Assembly: GCA_963920525.1 (NCBI GenBank)
Contig: OY986439.1
Span: forward strand, 24,546,319-24,610,318
Direction of reading: 5' to 3'
DNA from: Dichetophora obliterata
Lineage: Eukaryota > Arthropoda > Insecta > Diptera > Sciomyzidae
Length of the DNA: 64,000 nt
Shown here: piece after piece, positions 46,680 to 59,239 of the stretch
How the letters are laid out: each line of letters begins with the position of its first letter
How positions within the stretch are numbered: position 1 is the first letter of the stretch
Program-made: the position numbers and the translations under genes
Notes under the pieces: model-generated
The model's input: the letters and a program-made list of their open reading frames with translations, nothing else
Database searches by the model: none
Told to the model about the DNA's origin: nothing

Positions 46680-48017
46680 CGGAAATGTCGGGTCATTTTC
46701 GCATAGATTTTTGCAATATTCGTGGGCTGGGGGCGAATTTTTTATCGGTATATGTTCATTGTACTCTACATAGGCCTCAAATAATGGCACTAGGCGAGAC
46801 TCAGGTGGCCTAGGATGCAGATCCCCTGGATTTTCATATACCTGGGTACCGCTTACTGCCATTGTTTTCTTTGCATAGAGGCATCGCCCTTTTTATAAGA
46901 ACGGATGTAGCATACCAGTGTGAGAGGAGTCTGAACGTGACCGATCCAGAGTTTAGCTGAATGTGGGTTTGGTTTAGGCTTCGCTCTCACTTGCTGCATT
47001 TTTGTTTTATTTATAGAAGCCCGAATCTAGGGAGAGAGCCCACTTTTAACAAACTGGACTCTCTCTCTGATTCGATTACGCATATTTTGGGGTTGTTTCC
47101 TGACAGTGAGATCGTTGTAGCAGGCGATTTCAATGTCCACAACCTGGCTTGGTTACGTCACTCGGGCCCATTGACACCTGTTGGGCAATATGTTGAGCTA
47201 TTTGCTGAATCGAACCAATTGATTCAACTAGTGAAGGAACCCACTTTTTTTCCTCAAAGTGATATGCATAGCCATAATACCCTTGATCTTTTTCTGATGT
47301 GAACATCATGAAAAATATGATGTGAGTGTCAACGCACCTCTTGGTAACTCGGACCATTGTACCATCTCCGCTGTTTTTCCATATTCTAACCCCTGCACCT
47401 CTACGTCCAAAGCCTCGAAGAGGACTGCATGGGTTTATGGAAGGGCAAATTGGACTGCGTTAAATAATTTTTATCGCAGCTTCAATTGGAAATTATGTTT
47501 CGCTGATAGAAATTTGAATGCCGCAGCTGTCATGGTACAAGAAATTATTTTATTGGGTATGCGGTCTTTCATTCCCAATAAGATACGAAGCATTAAACCA
47601 AAAGACCACTCATGGTTTAATGAGACCTGCAGGATTGCAGTCAGGTCCAAAGAAGAAGCCTTTCAGAATTGGCGTTTTAACAAGAATACTGATACTAAAA
47701 GACTTCGCATCGAGGCAAGGAGCCGCTGTAATGCAATTTTAAAACGCAAAAAGTTTCTGCACGAAGCTAGCATTCAAGAACAGGTTCTTCTCTGCCCCAA
47801 AGGGAGCAAAAATTTTTGGTCATTTGTTAAAAGAGTTAGGAACCAGACATCGTCATCGATTCCAGCTCTTTTAAAAGATGACCAAATCTTCACTGACTCG
47901 GCTGATAAAGCGAACCTATTGGCTAGATTGTTTGCACAAAATTCCACTCTCTCGGATAGCAATCAGCCACTGTCCTTTGTTGGGGGTGGATCTTCTGCAA
48001 TGCAGGAGATATACTTT
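46680..48017 (+). pseudogene. Endonuclease domain and linker of non-LTR ORF2
   Basis: Starting near 46690, the plus frame reads FRIDFCNIRGLGANFLSVYV, then MALGETQ, DFHIPGYRLLPL and RGIALFIRTDVAYQCERSL. The ETQ, VVAGDFNVHNLAWL and LGNSDHCTISAVF motifs are the catalytic blocks of the EEP/APE endonuclease that nicks target DNA. Stops interrupt it after GETQVA, before MWVWFRLR and after TLDLFLM. The linker (47360-48017) includes WFNETCRIAVRSKEEAFQNW and CNAILKRKK, typical of this group. It ends at a TGA (EIYF*), after which the frame continues unbroken into TRAVKRVLTNLNVNKASGPD, the RT start. Confidence 0.85.
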
Positions 48018-49572
48018 TGAACGAGAGCAGTTAAAAGGGTCCTTACAAATCTCAACGTAAACAAAGCCTCTGGTCCTGACGACATACCGCCAATTGTGCT
48101 TAAAATGTGTGCTTCTTCGCTGGCTCGGCCTTTGCGCAACCTTTTCAACATCTCCTACAGAGCAGGAGTATTTCCATCTTGTTGGAAGGTGGCGAATGTC
48201 CAGCCGGTGCCTAAAAAGGGTGATGCCACGAAACTTGCAAACTACCGACCCATTGCGATATGCTCTACGCTTTCCAAAGTTATGGAGAGCGTAGTAAACT
48301 TCAACGTTGTGAACTATCTGGAGCGCAACCAACTGCTCAGTGACCGTCAATATGGTTTCCGTAGGGCTCGCTCTACTGGTGATCTTATGGCATTCTTAAC
48401 CGAAGAATGGAATAAATGCGTTCACTATTTCGGTGAGAGCAGGGTTGTTATTGGATATTTCTAAAGCGTTCGACCGAGTGTGGCATAAAGCGCTCGTATC
48501 AAAACTTGTTGCATATGGTTTTGGTGGTAAATTTGCTCGATGGATCACGTGTTTCTTCAAGGACAGAACGATTCGAGTCGTAGTTGACGGTATTTTGTCC
48601 GAGGAGCACGCCATTAACGCAGGAGTACCGCAGGGTTCAGTTCTATCGCCAACCTTGTTCCTGGTTTTTATCAACGACCTTCTGTCGTTGACGATAACCC
48701 AATACATTCGTTTGCGGACGACAGCAGCATTTGTCATTCATATTCATTTAGTAAACACCCAAGCTCTATGGAGATTGAGAGAAAAAGGCAAACTATGAAT
48801 GACACACTCCTAAATGATCTGCAAAAAATCTCCGAGTGGGGTCTTGCCAATAGAGTAGAGTTCAATGCAACCAAGACTCAGTGCTGCGTGTTAACACACA
48901 AGCGGATGGATTGCCCCTTAACACCCCTCAATATGAATGGTGTGGATCTTGTGGAATCAGCCACTTTTGACGTTCTGGGCATATCGATCAGATTTGATCT
49001 TCGTTGGAATGATCATATTTTCGATATGTCGAAAGAAGCGGGCAAGTGCCTAGGCTTTCTAAAACGGTTTTCTAAAATATTTCACTTCAGCTGATCTTCG
49101 CATGATCTACACCTCATATATTAGACCGAAAATGGAGTACAATTCGTACATTTGGGCAGGGGCTTCAAGATCTGATTTGGAGCTTCTGGATCGAATTCAA
49201 CGTCGTGCGATATATTTGATAGGGGATGAAAGTATTTCATCCTCTCTTAACTCTCTTGGGCATCGACGCAATGTTGGTTCCCTAAGCCTTCTGTATAGGT
49301 ATTACCATGGGAAGTGTTCAAGGGAGATACATGGCCTGACGCCACCAGCTCGTGTGTTTCCCAGGTCCACTCGGGCAGCTGTCCAAGCCCACCCCTTTAC
49401 CATTGCATCGATGCCCAATAGAACCTCGCATTACCGTGATAATTCGTTATTTAGTCGCAGAGTTAAGTTGTGGAATAGTCTCCCTGCGAGCGTGTTTCCC
49501 GGCAGTTTTGAGCTGTGCAAATTTAAAACAAATATTCACCGACACTACTCCATTTTTCCCCCCCTCAACTAA
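48018..49572 (+). pseudogene. Reverse transcriptase and C-terminal domain of non-LTR ORF2
   Basis: NKASGPDDIPPIVLKMC opens the RT; fingers WKVANVQPVPKKGD and NYRPIAICSTLSKVMESVV, palm LDISKAFDRVWHKALV (first catalytic D), NAGVPQGSVLSPTLFLVFIN, SFADDSSICHS (catalytic DD), thumb EFNATKTQCCVLTHKR, then SYIRPKMEYNSYIWAGA and LLDRIQRRAIYLIGDE, ending HRHYSIFPPLN. All active-site residues survive. Frameshifts at about 48455, 48695 and 49090 split the gene, each apparently of one or two bases, so the copy decayed recently. Confidence 0.9.
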
Positions 49573-49631
49573 CTATCACCCATCTTCCGAATCAACACAA
49601 TGCTTAAGCGTTGGTTCAGTCTAAAAAAAAA

Positions 49632-50494
49632 GTCTTTCAACTCAGTGTCAGTCACTTCTGTTTTTGAGAAATTTTGTGAGATATATCTACTTAAAATGAA
49701 TATTCCTTTTTTTTATAAAGAGATAAGTTTGTGTTTATTTTTACATGATTTTCCCTTATAAGAAAGTTTTATAAGTGTTCATACCATACAAAAGTTGGAA
49801 AAAAATAAAAGGAGTGCTCTTATGATAATGCAATTTTGTATGGTTGGATAGTGTGCAAATTTTTCATTTTAAGAATTTTAAAAAAAACATATATGTGTAG
49901 GACTAATCTAGATGAAGTGGGAAAAGTTTTTTTTAGTGACTGACTATATAGATTGCATACTAGTAGAATAAATAAAAATGGCATTTAATTTTATAACATT
50001 TGTTTTTTTTTGTTCAATCGAAATTGTCAATTTCTAAAATTTTTCATTTGATAATGTCATATCGTCGCAAAAGAAGACTACCAAATCTGGAAAATTTCAT
50101 TTTTAGTTTTAAATAAAATTGTCATTGGAAATGAAAAATTTAATTTTATTTTCTAAAATTTTGTAATTCTACATATTTATTTTGTACATATATAACAAAA
50201 TAATATACATATACTTTTTCTACATATATAATAAAATAACGTTACTTTGCTCAGTTTATTCAAAACACAAATTTTTGACAATTATTTGCTCAAGAGAACC
50301 CAAAACGAATTTAACACAACATGAGTTTTTTTTTTTATATCTCAACTTTGAAGAGTCACACGAAGTCTTTCCCCTAAATATTTTGTGTTTGTTTTATTTA
50401 TGCAATAACATCTAAGCATTCGATTGATACCAATATTTTTGGTTTCGAGTCATAAAATATTTTAATTTTTGTCCATGGTCCAACGCAGGTGCGC
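49632..50494. other. No gene recognised
   Basis: AT-rich 3' flank of the retrotransposon; short TA repeats around 50180-50230. Confidence 0.5.
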
Positions 50495-51880
50495 CTGTCG
50501 GTCATTCCATGTCTTATCGGACGCTTTTCGAAACTCACATTTTTGTAAAAATTTGGTACTTTGCACGTGGATAGTACTTTAAAAATGAAAAATAATTGCA
50601 TATGTTTTATATTTTTTTTTTTTGCAGTTATACACAGTGAAAAATTATAAAGAATAGCAAAAATTGTCATTTGGATATTTACTCAAACAACTATATCTTC
50701 TAAGCCGTTAGTCCCACAAAAAATGTTTGAGACACATTTTGTAAGATCTTGAATTTGTCTTTCTTGTGGCGTCCTTTTTTTTGTCAACACTTTCGTGAAC
50801 AATTTAATTTTTTTTGACCACTTAAATTTTCATTCACATTTTTCATATTTTTTCTCGCTTTGAAATTATTATCGTATTGAGGCATTCATTCTTAATGCAA
50901 TCTCGAAATTTGATGTTGGATAATCAATGTTTACTATTTTAAACAAATTTTTCAAAAACTGACTCAATTTTTTAATACAAAATACTTTCATTTTTAATTA
51001 AAAATAGAATTTTTAGTATTTTTTAACTAAACTAAGTACATATCGCCAACAAAAAAGTTATATATTTTTCAGTAACTTTTCAGGAGAGCAAAAAAAAAAC
51101 AAATTTTTTACAGAGCATTTCTTGTTCAGCGAGCAATAACTGTTTTTGATCACTTCTAAAGCAAAAGAGATATATAAAACTGCTAATGCAGAAATGTGGG
51201 CAATAGACAGTGTAAATAAAATATGCAATGAAAAAAATTTACAAAAAATCACATAACTGTTTTAAGCTGATATGTAAAATCAGAAACATTGAAAGATTTT
51301 ATCGACTAGTTAAAATATACCATTCCTCTGAATACACTCTATTTTTGGAATTTGCTAAAAAATTTTTTGGTTGTAATTCCATGATGAATACCTTTATTAA
51401 TACTAAATTATATAAAATTGTTTTAATATTTCATGTATACTTTTTTTTTGTTCTTGTTAACTTGAACAATAATTGAAAAATTTGATGTTGATGTAATGCG
51501 TTCATCAATTTTCTCCTTGCCCTGCCGTATAAAGGAATGGTGGGTTAAAGTCCCGCGTATCCTTTTTGCTTTTTGTACAAAAGTGTTGGTAAAAAAGTAA
51601 ACCACAAACAAGACCAATTCAAGGTCTTTGAAATATGTTTTGAAATAGGACTAATGGTTTAGAAGATATAGTTGTTTGAGTACATGTCCAAATGACAATT
51701 TTTGATTTTCTTTTTAATTTTTCTGTGTATAACTTAAAAAAATAAATAAATAGTTATAAGAAAGTGTGCAAATAGTTTTTGTTTTCAAAGTATTATCGAC
51801 GAGCAAAATTTGAAAAAAATCGGAATCGTTAAAATCAGTTTTTGTAAAAAAGTGTCCGATATGACATGGAATCACCGCTG
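50495..51880. mobile_element. Foldback-type element with ~330-bp inverted arms
   Basis: Left arm 50495 to about 50815 and right arm about 51560-51880 are imperfect complements. Shared words include ATTCCATGTC, TATCGGAC, AAAAATTGTCATTTGGA, CTCAAACAACTATATCTTCT and TCTTGAATTKGTCTT. The spacer of about 740 bp shows no transposase. Exact ends and TSD not determined. Confidence 0.65.
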
Positions 51881-52676
51881 TCTGAGTGCCAGTCAGAATT
51901 GTCATTCACTCTGTCCGCAACCTAAGTTCTTAAAATAAAAAGAACATTGCATACAAGTATTTTATGTGAAGAACTGCAGAGATTTGTCTACGAAGACTGA
52001 TAAATTAGTAAATGTATTTTCTGAATATATTATCCGTTACCTATACATCTCGAGATACAATCTGTCTGGAAAAAAATCGTTTTAAGAGAAAAAATGTAAT
52101 TCATTCATTTTAAGAGCAAAAAAAGGCAATATTTCTAGAATAAAACTAGAACACTGTATCTGTATAGTGACTGTATGTGTCTAGCATAAAAAAGATGAAT
52201 GATGAATAATAAATTACAAATTATCAAATGTATCACTAACAAAGATTATTAATAAAGGACATACAGTTTTCTTTTACTCTTCGGTCATCTAAAAAATAAA
52301 GTTAATATAATTATAAGCCTTTATATTTTGTTCAAAGTGGCAAATTGAACGTTAAATGGAATGCTTTTAATTGAATTTTTTTATTTTTGAAAATCCGCTT
52401 ATGTCTTCCATCTGCTGGCGCATGAATGTGTTATTCATAAGCAAACACAGTTTTATTCACTTTGAATGCCGAAATTTTCATTGATCGAGTATGTGTGAGT
52501 AAAATCACTTATACACTCACCCAAACACAAATTCGGTTCTTTATTGTTTTTGATTAGGTTAGCATAATTATGCTTTAGACACCATGTGTTGCTGTAGTTG
52601 TGTGTGTAAATTGAATTTATGTGTGTGCATGCGTGCAAATAAAGGCTCGCAAATGCGCATAATTTTATGCCATTTC
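51881..52676. other. No gene recognised
   Basis: AT-rich; the chance frames at 52453-52766 overlap on opposite strands. Confidence 0.5.
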
Positions 52677-53167
52677 CTAGTGTGCCATACGGATCTGTTT
52701 CGAATTTATGACGGACTTACTTCTTCGTATATTTCATCCGAAACGGATTGCGTTTCGCATCCGTAACTGATCCTTTTTCCTATATATCTTTCGGTATTTT
52801 AAATGCATCTAAGTAAAAAATTAGAAAATATCTTGTGTACATATCCTATATATCCTATAGTCACATGTAACTTATTCAATCATTAAAACTATTTTAAAAT
52901 TCTAACAAGTAGTTCTATTCAGTTTGGCAGAGAATGATGTAAGGAAGTTATTTCAAAGTATTTATGGATAGAATAATTATGGATAGAATAAGATAATAGA
53001 ATAAGTATGGAATTGTATTTAGGATCCCTTACTCATTGAAAATAAAAGAAAATAAACGATTTCATATCAATTTGAAAACTGCGTTTTATGTTAACGTTCT
53101 GACCATTGTTTTGATGGATTTATAACGGGCTCGAAACGGATCCGCATTCGTTTTTGTGCACATTGGG
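52677..53167. repeat. Dispersed element with CCYAGTGTGCC end; empty-site paralogue of 60.8-62.0 kb
   Basis: Left end CCTAGTGTGCCATACGGATC; right end reversed CCCAATGTGCAC, then ATGCGGATCCGTTTCGAG. The first 110 bp matches, in inverse orientation, the two flanks of the Mutator-like element (62004-61955 and 60859-60805): GACGGACTTACT, TCCGAAACGGATTGC and AACTGATCCTTTTTC. Confidence 0.65.
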
Positions 53168-53648
53168 TTAATATTTATCTCATTGTTAGCGGGTGTGTGT
53201 GTGTGTGTGGGTTTGTTTTTTGTGGTTGACCTAAATCAATGTTTATTGAATTGATTTACATATTAACCGAGCTTATTTTTGGAATATATGTGGGATTGTT
53301 ATTAATTTAATAAACATTTATGTATTATGTAATTATTTGAGCATCAGTTACTGGTCCAACATGACGATTTTACTAACTTGAATGAAATGCGACTACAAAG
53401 GCCTCGATATGATTAAGCTTCCATATTGTAAATTAATAAAAATGTCTATAAGAGATAACAAAATAATAAGTTATAGTTGTTGTAGGATTAGGAGGTTTTT
53501 CCTAACCGCCGAGAAAATGTCTTAACTTGCAAACTAATTTCGATGTAGTATTCCAAAATCAAACAATGTGCGGATGCAGAATTAAAGACGCGAGCGATTC
53601 AATTTGGTGGTCAATCGTAGACTGACTTTGTATTTAATATTCAAAGTG
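53168..53648. other. No gene; GT microsatellite at 53191-53210
   Basis: A (GT)n run, then AT-rich sequence with no coding signal. Confidence 0.55.
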
Positions 53649-53651
53649 TTA

Positions 53652-53804
53652 GGCTGCCCGCATAGTAAGCGCCGAAGCAGGCAGGCAGGCAGACAGGTGC
53701 AAGAAAACTATGTGAACAAGCGAGAAAAAAGTTATTTTTATCTCATTTCTTCGCAGGGCCTGCCTGGCTGCCTGCCTGCTTCGGCGCTTACTCTGCGGGC
53801 AGCC
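53652..53804. mobile_element. Palindromic GC-rich MITE with TTA TSD
   Basis: GGCTGCCCGCATAGTAAGCG at the left pairs with the complement of CGCTTACTCTGCGGGCAGCC at the right; arms about 45 bp ending in tandem CAGG/GGCA units. TTA at 53649-53651 and 53805-53807. Much more GC-rich than its surroundings. The 99-residue frame over it is incidental. Confidence 0.88.
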
Positions 53805-54129
53805 TTACAGAGTTTAAAATATATAAGAATTGAGAGAGGCAAAATGAGAGCTAATCTTACGTTGTTTCTGACAAATTATTATGTACAAATAAAATGGCTT
53901 TAAATGGTGCAACAAAAATGTAGAAGTACTAAACATATTAGTTTGGTTCTCCTTCGGTGACCCAACAGTAGTATAAAATAATCATTGTTTAAAGCGCGAA
54001 GAGAATTTCTTTTAAAACGTTTTCAAAACTTTTTTTTTCGTCTGTTGGCTTACTGGTTAAAAAAGAGTACGAGGAATAGCCGAGAATAATTATTCAGTGG
54101 CGCTTGACTCAAACACATAAATATGCATT

Positions 54130-54519
54130 AACCCATTTTTCGCCGATCGGTAATTCTAATTACCAGCACTTTAACTATCCATAACTGATAAATACAAGTT
54201 TTTTTTTTTAATTTAACTTACATTTTTTGTCACTTATTTGGGGTCGGTCCTGGTTTCTTTATTATATGCTCAGTTTAGTTCCTGTCGCAATATAAATTAT
54301 TAATTGTAGTGCTTTTAGAAATAAGTATTAAAAGGTCATCAAAATATGTGGAGATAAAGTGCCAAGATCTTATGATATCTAACAACCACGTGTATAATTA
54401 TAAGAGAAAATGTCTACTTTAGTCTTTAGAGTCATATTTACCACAATTAATATTAAAATATAATGTAAAATTTAATGATGAATATTGTGGTGATTATAAT
54501 CACCATTGGCGAATAACGT
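54130..54519. mobile_element. MITE with AACCCATTTTTCGCCG end (copy 1)
   Basis: Left TTTTTCGCCGATCGGTAATT followed by CTAATTACCA; right reversed TTATTCGCCAATGGTGATTA followed by TAATCACCA. The internal GGTAATTCTAATTACC is itself palindromic. Confidence 0.55.
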
Positions 54520-57408
54520 ATTCTTTATAGTTCGGTTTATGCACATTTGTGTACATATTTATTTTGACAGAAGTAGAAACGAAGCATGCTATTGCTATGA
54601 TAACTGTTTATGTGTGCGGAATTTTGAGTGGAATTTGCAAAGTCAATTTTTTTACATCAGTCGAATGTTATGCTAAGCAGTTTACGTAATTACAAAAAGT
54701 GTTATTTTTATGCAATAAGTTGATCAACATGTATGCAAAAATGTCCTGAACATAAGTTTCATCTTAATATATTAAAGGCAAGCACGCTGCTCCGTGCCCA
54801 ATATCTCTCAAACTGTTCTCAAAAATGTTCAGCCTGAAAGTATGTACAGAAAATATTTTTTATACTTATCAGTGACAATATTGGGTTTGTACAATAGTAC
54901 GTTTTTGATCTAACTACCTCTCATTTTATCCTTTTATAAAAAAATTATGACGAATTTAATGAAATTCTTTTGATGGATTTTACCTAAAAATATAATTGTA
55001 TCAGCTGCGAAACGACATCTGAGTTGCTACTTATATGAAGGTAGCAAAGCCAGTTTGTAAAGTTGTGTATGAATATAGTTGTTACCAAACTCGACTTTTT
55101 ACACTTCAACTAATTTTTCAACACTGTTTCAATACTTAAAGTGTTATTTAAAGTGGTATATTTGTATTTTGTAAAAATCAAGTGAATAAAAAATCAAGCT
55201 TTAAAAAGAGAAAAAAGTGCTTTCGGCAAATGCCTCCAAGAAAGAAGTATGCAGAGGACCTGTCGTAGGACAGGCTTTTGTACTAGTAGATGAATATTTT
55301 TAAAAACAAGCATCAAACTTTTGTAGTTTTTACTTTGAAGAAAAGCGTGCATTATCAGGTAGTGATATACTCGATGTGTTGGAAGACTATGAAGATGAAT
55401 CAGAGAAGACACAGATTTGCGATAATGCCGAGTTGACGATGTCAGCAACGAAAAGATATCGATGGAAGTATCCTTGGAGGTCATGAAAATAATACGAAAG
55501 GTGAAGTAGCTAAAGAATTGGAGCTGTAATATGTGGTTCAAAATGAAGCCATTGGTGTCACAAATAAAGTAAAGATATTGGAATTGCTTCAAAAATCAAC
55601 ATATATAAATTATGGATCCAAATCTTCATTTCTTTCGCCGAAATGGGTTCACAAAAAACGACCCCAATACTCCAATAATGTATCAAGCATTGAGTTTGTT
55701 ATCTATGTATTAAGTTTTTTATAACTCTCCAGTACTGTTTATGGACAATATATTGTATACAGAGTTGAACTGTTGCAGCGAATCATTGTATTTTTGATAT
55801 TTACTGGTTATCACACTGTTCCATAATATGAAAACTCTTGAAGTCAGCACAAGAGACCTGCAATGAGTATCCGACAGAATTCGGATACTCAAATCATACC
55901 CGAGTGTTGTGCTGTTCTCAACTCTATCCATACTTAATAATATGTGTAAAATACTTATAGGCATTCGGCTCATTAGCATTTTTTCGGGTATAAGTACATT
56001 TTCATATCCGAGAGCGGCGTGATCCGATCCACTTCGAGCCGTTTTCAATGAGTGCGTTGAGTCAGTTTATTACAAAGGCGCTCGATCCGAATGTATTTTG
56101 AGTGTACTCTGAGTACTGCTCCTTCTCTGCCAACGTCTCTTAGCGTTAATTGGTTTTTTTTTGCGTATGCACTTTTCGTAAGGTCTGCAGGCCATGTGAG
56201 CTCTCAGTTTTTGTTTGTTTTTCTCGAAAACTCGTTCTTGGTATTTTATTGTTGCACTCTATGGAAAAAAAAAAAACAATAACAACGCTTGTGATTTTGG
56301 TTTGTTAGACATAAACAAAAATAAAACAAAAACAAAAGGCCGGCGCACAGTGGTTGAAAGTTGGAAATAAATACCAAACTGATAACTTCTTTTTGTGAAT
56401 TTTTTTTCTTTGCGATGTTTACGAATATTCTAACTAGCATGATTACAAACAAGTTATCAGAAATATATATATAGGTTTTCTGTGTAGACGCCTTAAAATA
56501 CGATTGATGTAAAAATGTTGAAAAAATTTCGTAAAATATTGATATTTTTCAAGAGTTATTACAGACAATTGAGAAAACGTATTGCACTCTGGTTTTTTTA
56601 AGTACAAAAAGCATTATTGAAAAAGTTTTTTGCATACTTGAAAATCTTTTTTTATGTTTGCAATAATTTTCTTATGCAAAGATGATATGACAAAAAACTT
56701 AAATTTATTTTTTTGCAGAATAAAGCATAATGATCTTCGGATGTCGACGATATTTTAAATAAAGAAATGCTTTTATTGGACTTTAAGTTGAGCGATTAAA
56801 AAAAAACTGACAGAATTTTTTGCGTCCTTGAACAACATTTGGTAAAAACTAAATGCGTTTCGAAGAAAATATATATTATTTTAGTCTCAAGGTTTTTTGC
56901 TATAGTCATTTTCCTTGGTATGCTTTTAGACATTTCTTGATTAATCACTTCTTACGAAAGTGCGGCATATTAATATATATATGTATATTTTTTTTATTTA
57001 AAACCGTTACATTTTTAATGTAAATAGTAAAATCATTTACTTACTAAATACGATAAATGGTTTAAAATGTTATAATTTTTCTTTTGCAATACTATTACAG
57101 AGTACTTAAGTATTCTATAGTGTGTTTCTCAGTCTATTAAATTCCTATGTTAATATATAGTAAATATTTTTTAAATAACTACAATTAAATTGAATTAGTA
57201 AAACAGTAATGTGATATGTATAAAGTTAAAATTATTCACATTATCTTAAAGCTGACTATGAATCATTTTAATGAATTTAGCAATAAAATGCTTTCACAAC
57301 TATTCAAATATTCAAATTCTCTTGTCAAGAAATGTTCTTCAAACATCTTCAATTAGCTGAAAGTGAAATACATATTCTTTGATTCTAAAAAACAGAATTA
57401 GAATACGT
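54520..57408. other. No confident gene; possible coding scrap at 55330-55490
   Basis: The plus frame at about 55330-55490 reads FYFEEKRALSGSDILDVLED then YEDESEKTQIC, an acidic N-terminal-like stretch that could be a transposase start (piggyBac N termini look similar), but it is too short to assign. 55855-56045 has ATTCGGATACTC and TCCGATCCACTTCGAGCC words recalling 58.8-58.9 kb. The rest is AT-rich. Confidence 0.35.
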
Positions 57409-57820
57409 ATACGGAGAAAATTAATTTGCTAGAATCAAGCAAATGCTTTACTTAAAAGCAAATCAGCAAAACTTTGCTCAATCACAATGTGATTTAAGAA
57501 AAAGATTGCTAAATTGTAATCACTCCTCGTGTATTTAGAAAAAAGCAAAATTTTGATTAAATTCAAGCAAAATTTTGCTAAGTTATTAAAAACCAAAAAA
57601 CAAATTTTTACTTAATTCAAGCAAATATTTGCTTAGTTATTATAAATTAGAATTGCAAATTTTTATTTAATTCAAGCAAATATTTGCTTAGTTATTATAA
57701 ATTGAAATAGTACATTTTGATTAGTTTTTGCTGAAATTTAGCATAATTTTGAAGTGACTGAGAATCAAGCGCAAGTTTTGCTTAACCACAATACTAATTT
57801 AGCAAACAGTTTTCTCCGTG
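57409..57820. mobile_element. MITE with ACGGAGAAAA ends and internal palindromic tandem repeats
   Basis: Left TACGGAGAAAATTAATTTGC, right reversed CACGGAGAAAACTGTTTGC. TA lies next to both ends. The middle has three copies of an approximately 62-bp unit (about 57545-57715) with TTCAAGCAAATATTTGCTTA, whose AAGCAAATATTTGCTT core is a perfect palindrome. No frame. Confidence 0.7.
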
Positions 57821-59239
57821 TATGCAAGCCATGTTTTTATGCTACACGATCTGTGCTCACTTCATCACAATGCTAAAAAGTATGCTATTATCTTTTTTAA
57901 CTGTTGATAGTATCACATTTACAACCAGTGCCAATTTGTGGCAAAAAGCATGAGGTTCACTCCTTTTTTTGGAATAAATACGAAACGATAAGCTTTTTTT
58001 TGATGATTTTTTTTTCTGTTTTTATAAAAAGCAAACAAACAATATCTTTGAATACTATAAACCACTATTTTAAACAGTTTAGATGCTGCGCTTCATTGCA
58101 GTTGGAATTGGGAAAAACACGTGAAGTGGAAAATCTCGTATGGGAGGTGGGCGTGGCAAAAAATACTTTTTTATGTTAGACATATATTGAAGATTTCTGA
58201 CAGAATGGTTCTTGTATTGGTTCAATACAAAAAATATGGTGTTTAAATATTTGTGTAGTATGGGAGGTAGGCGTGATTGAGGGCGGATTAAAAAATATTT
58301 TAATTTTTTGTATTCTAATAAAGCAAATTCCAAATAATACACAAATTTAATTGGTTTACGATGAGTCCTTCTATTTATTGACAACTTTTGTATGGGTCTC
58401 AACCACTGTGCGGAGTACGTGTCTGTTTGCTTCTTGTGCGTTAACACGCGCAATAGAAGTTTAATTGAAATTATGCGCTTGTGATTTGATAGCTTAAGGT
58501 TACAGAAAAATAAAAAAAAATACTTTACAAATTTAATAATAATTGCTGATTGCAGAAAAAGAATGACACTTACGATACTATCAAAACTGCGTATTATTTT
58601 TAAGCCTCAACAACTTTACCTCATGCGCAGCTTTCACTGTGTAAGATAAAAACAAAAAGCAACACAAGAATAACACATCTGTTATTCAGCATTTAGATAT
58701 GCTTAGGAAAAAATAGCACAACACAAATACAAAAAACTCGCTCACTATTTACTGCTGCGCTCTACTGCGCTCTCTTTGATATCTGTGGCAGATGAGCCGA
58801 GTGATTCGGCTACTTGTGTCGATTATGTGTATTTCGGCAAGTAGGATACGTATCAACAAGACGACAACAACCATAAGTATTTATAAACCGAAAAAAGCCG
58901 ATCTTTCCCGATCCGACTCATGACTTAGGATACTCATATTTATTTGAGCCGCCGCATTCTAGCTTCGTAGAAAAGAATATGAGTCGAGTTGCGTGCGCCA
59001 AGGCTGAGTAGGTTTTTGTACTTATTTTTTTCGGATATACTCAGAGTCGCAAAAAAGCTATCCGTTGCAGATCTCTGGTCAGCACCCAGATCTAGGTGTT
59101 CAAATAATATCAATAATAATGACTTAGACAAAAATGACCGCTTTACCAAAATAAGACATTTACTGGCTGAATTGAATAAAAAGTTAATTCAGTTTGAAAT
59201 TTACAGTGAAAATTTGTCAATTGACTAAGAAATGGTAAA
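57821..59239. repeat. No gene; repeated TATGGGAGGTNGGCGTG motif
   Basis: 58137 (TATGGGAGGTGGGCGTG) and 58259 (TATGGGAGGTAGGCGTG) are about 122 bp apart. The complement CACGCCTACCTCCCATA recurs at about 62637 and, diverged, at about 62788. The 58989-59228 frame is not recognisable. Confidence 0.5.

Larger units (their letters stand above)
46012..49631 (+). mobile_element. Near full-length non-LTR retrotransposon (APE-type)
   Basis: A GC-richer block than its surroundings, running from a 5' leader (with a direct repeat of TTTTAAAAGTTAATTGTCTG at about 46063 and 46113 and CAG-rich sequence) through an apurinic-type endonuclease, linker, RT and C-terminal domain. The 3' UTR ends in a run of nine As at 49623-49631. 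A target duplication was not found, so the 5' end is approximate. Domain order and sequence fit a jockey/CR1-group element. Confidence 0.82.

Noticed and set aside
46497..46862. 121-residue minus-strand open frame
   Set aside because: It is antisense to the endonuclease domain of the plus-strand retrotransposon, which reads with recognisable motifs.
53604..53903. 99-residue plus-strand frame
   Set aside because: Runs through a palindromic MITE; no domain.
55194..55592. 132-residue minus-strand frame
   Set aside because: No recognisable motif; the plus strand of the same interval has an equally suggestive acidic frame, so neither is supported.
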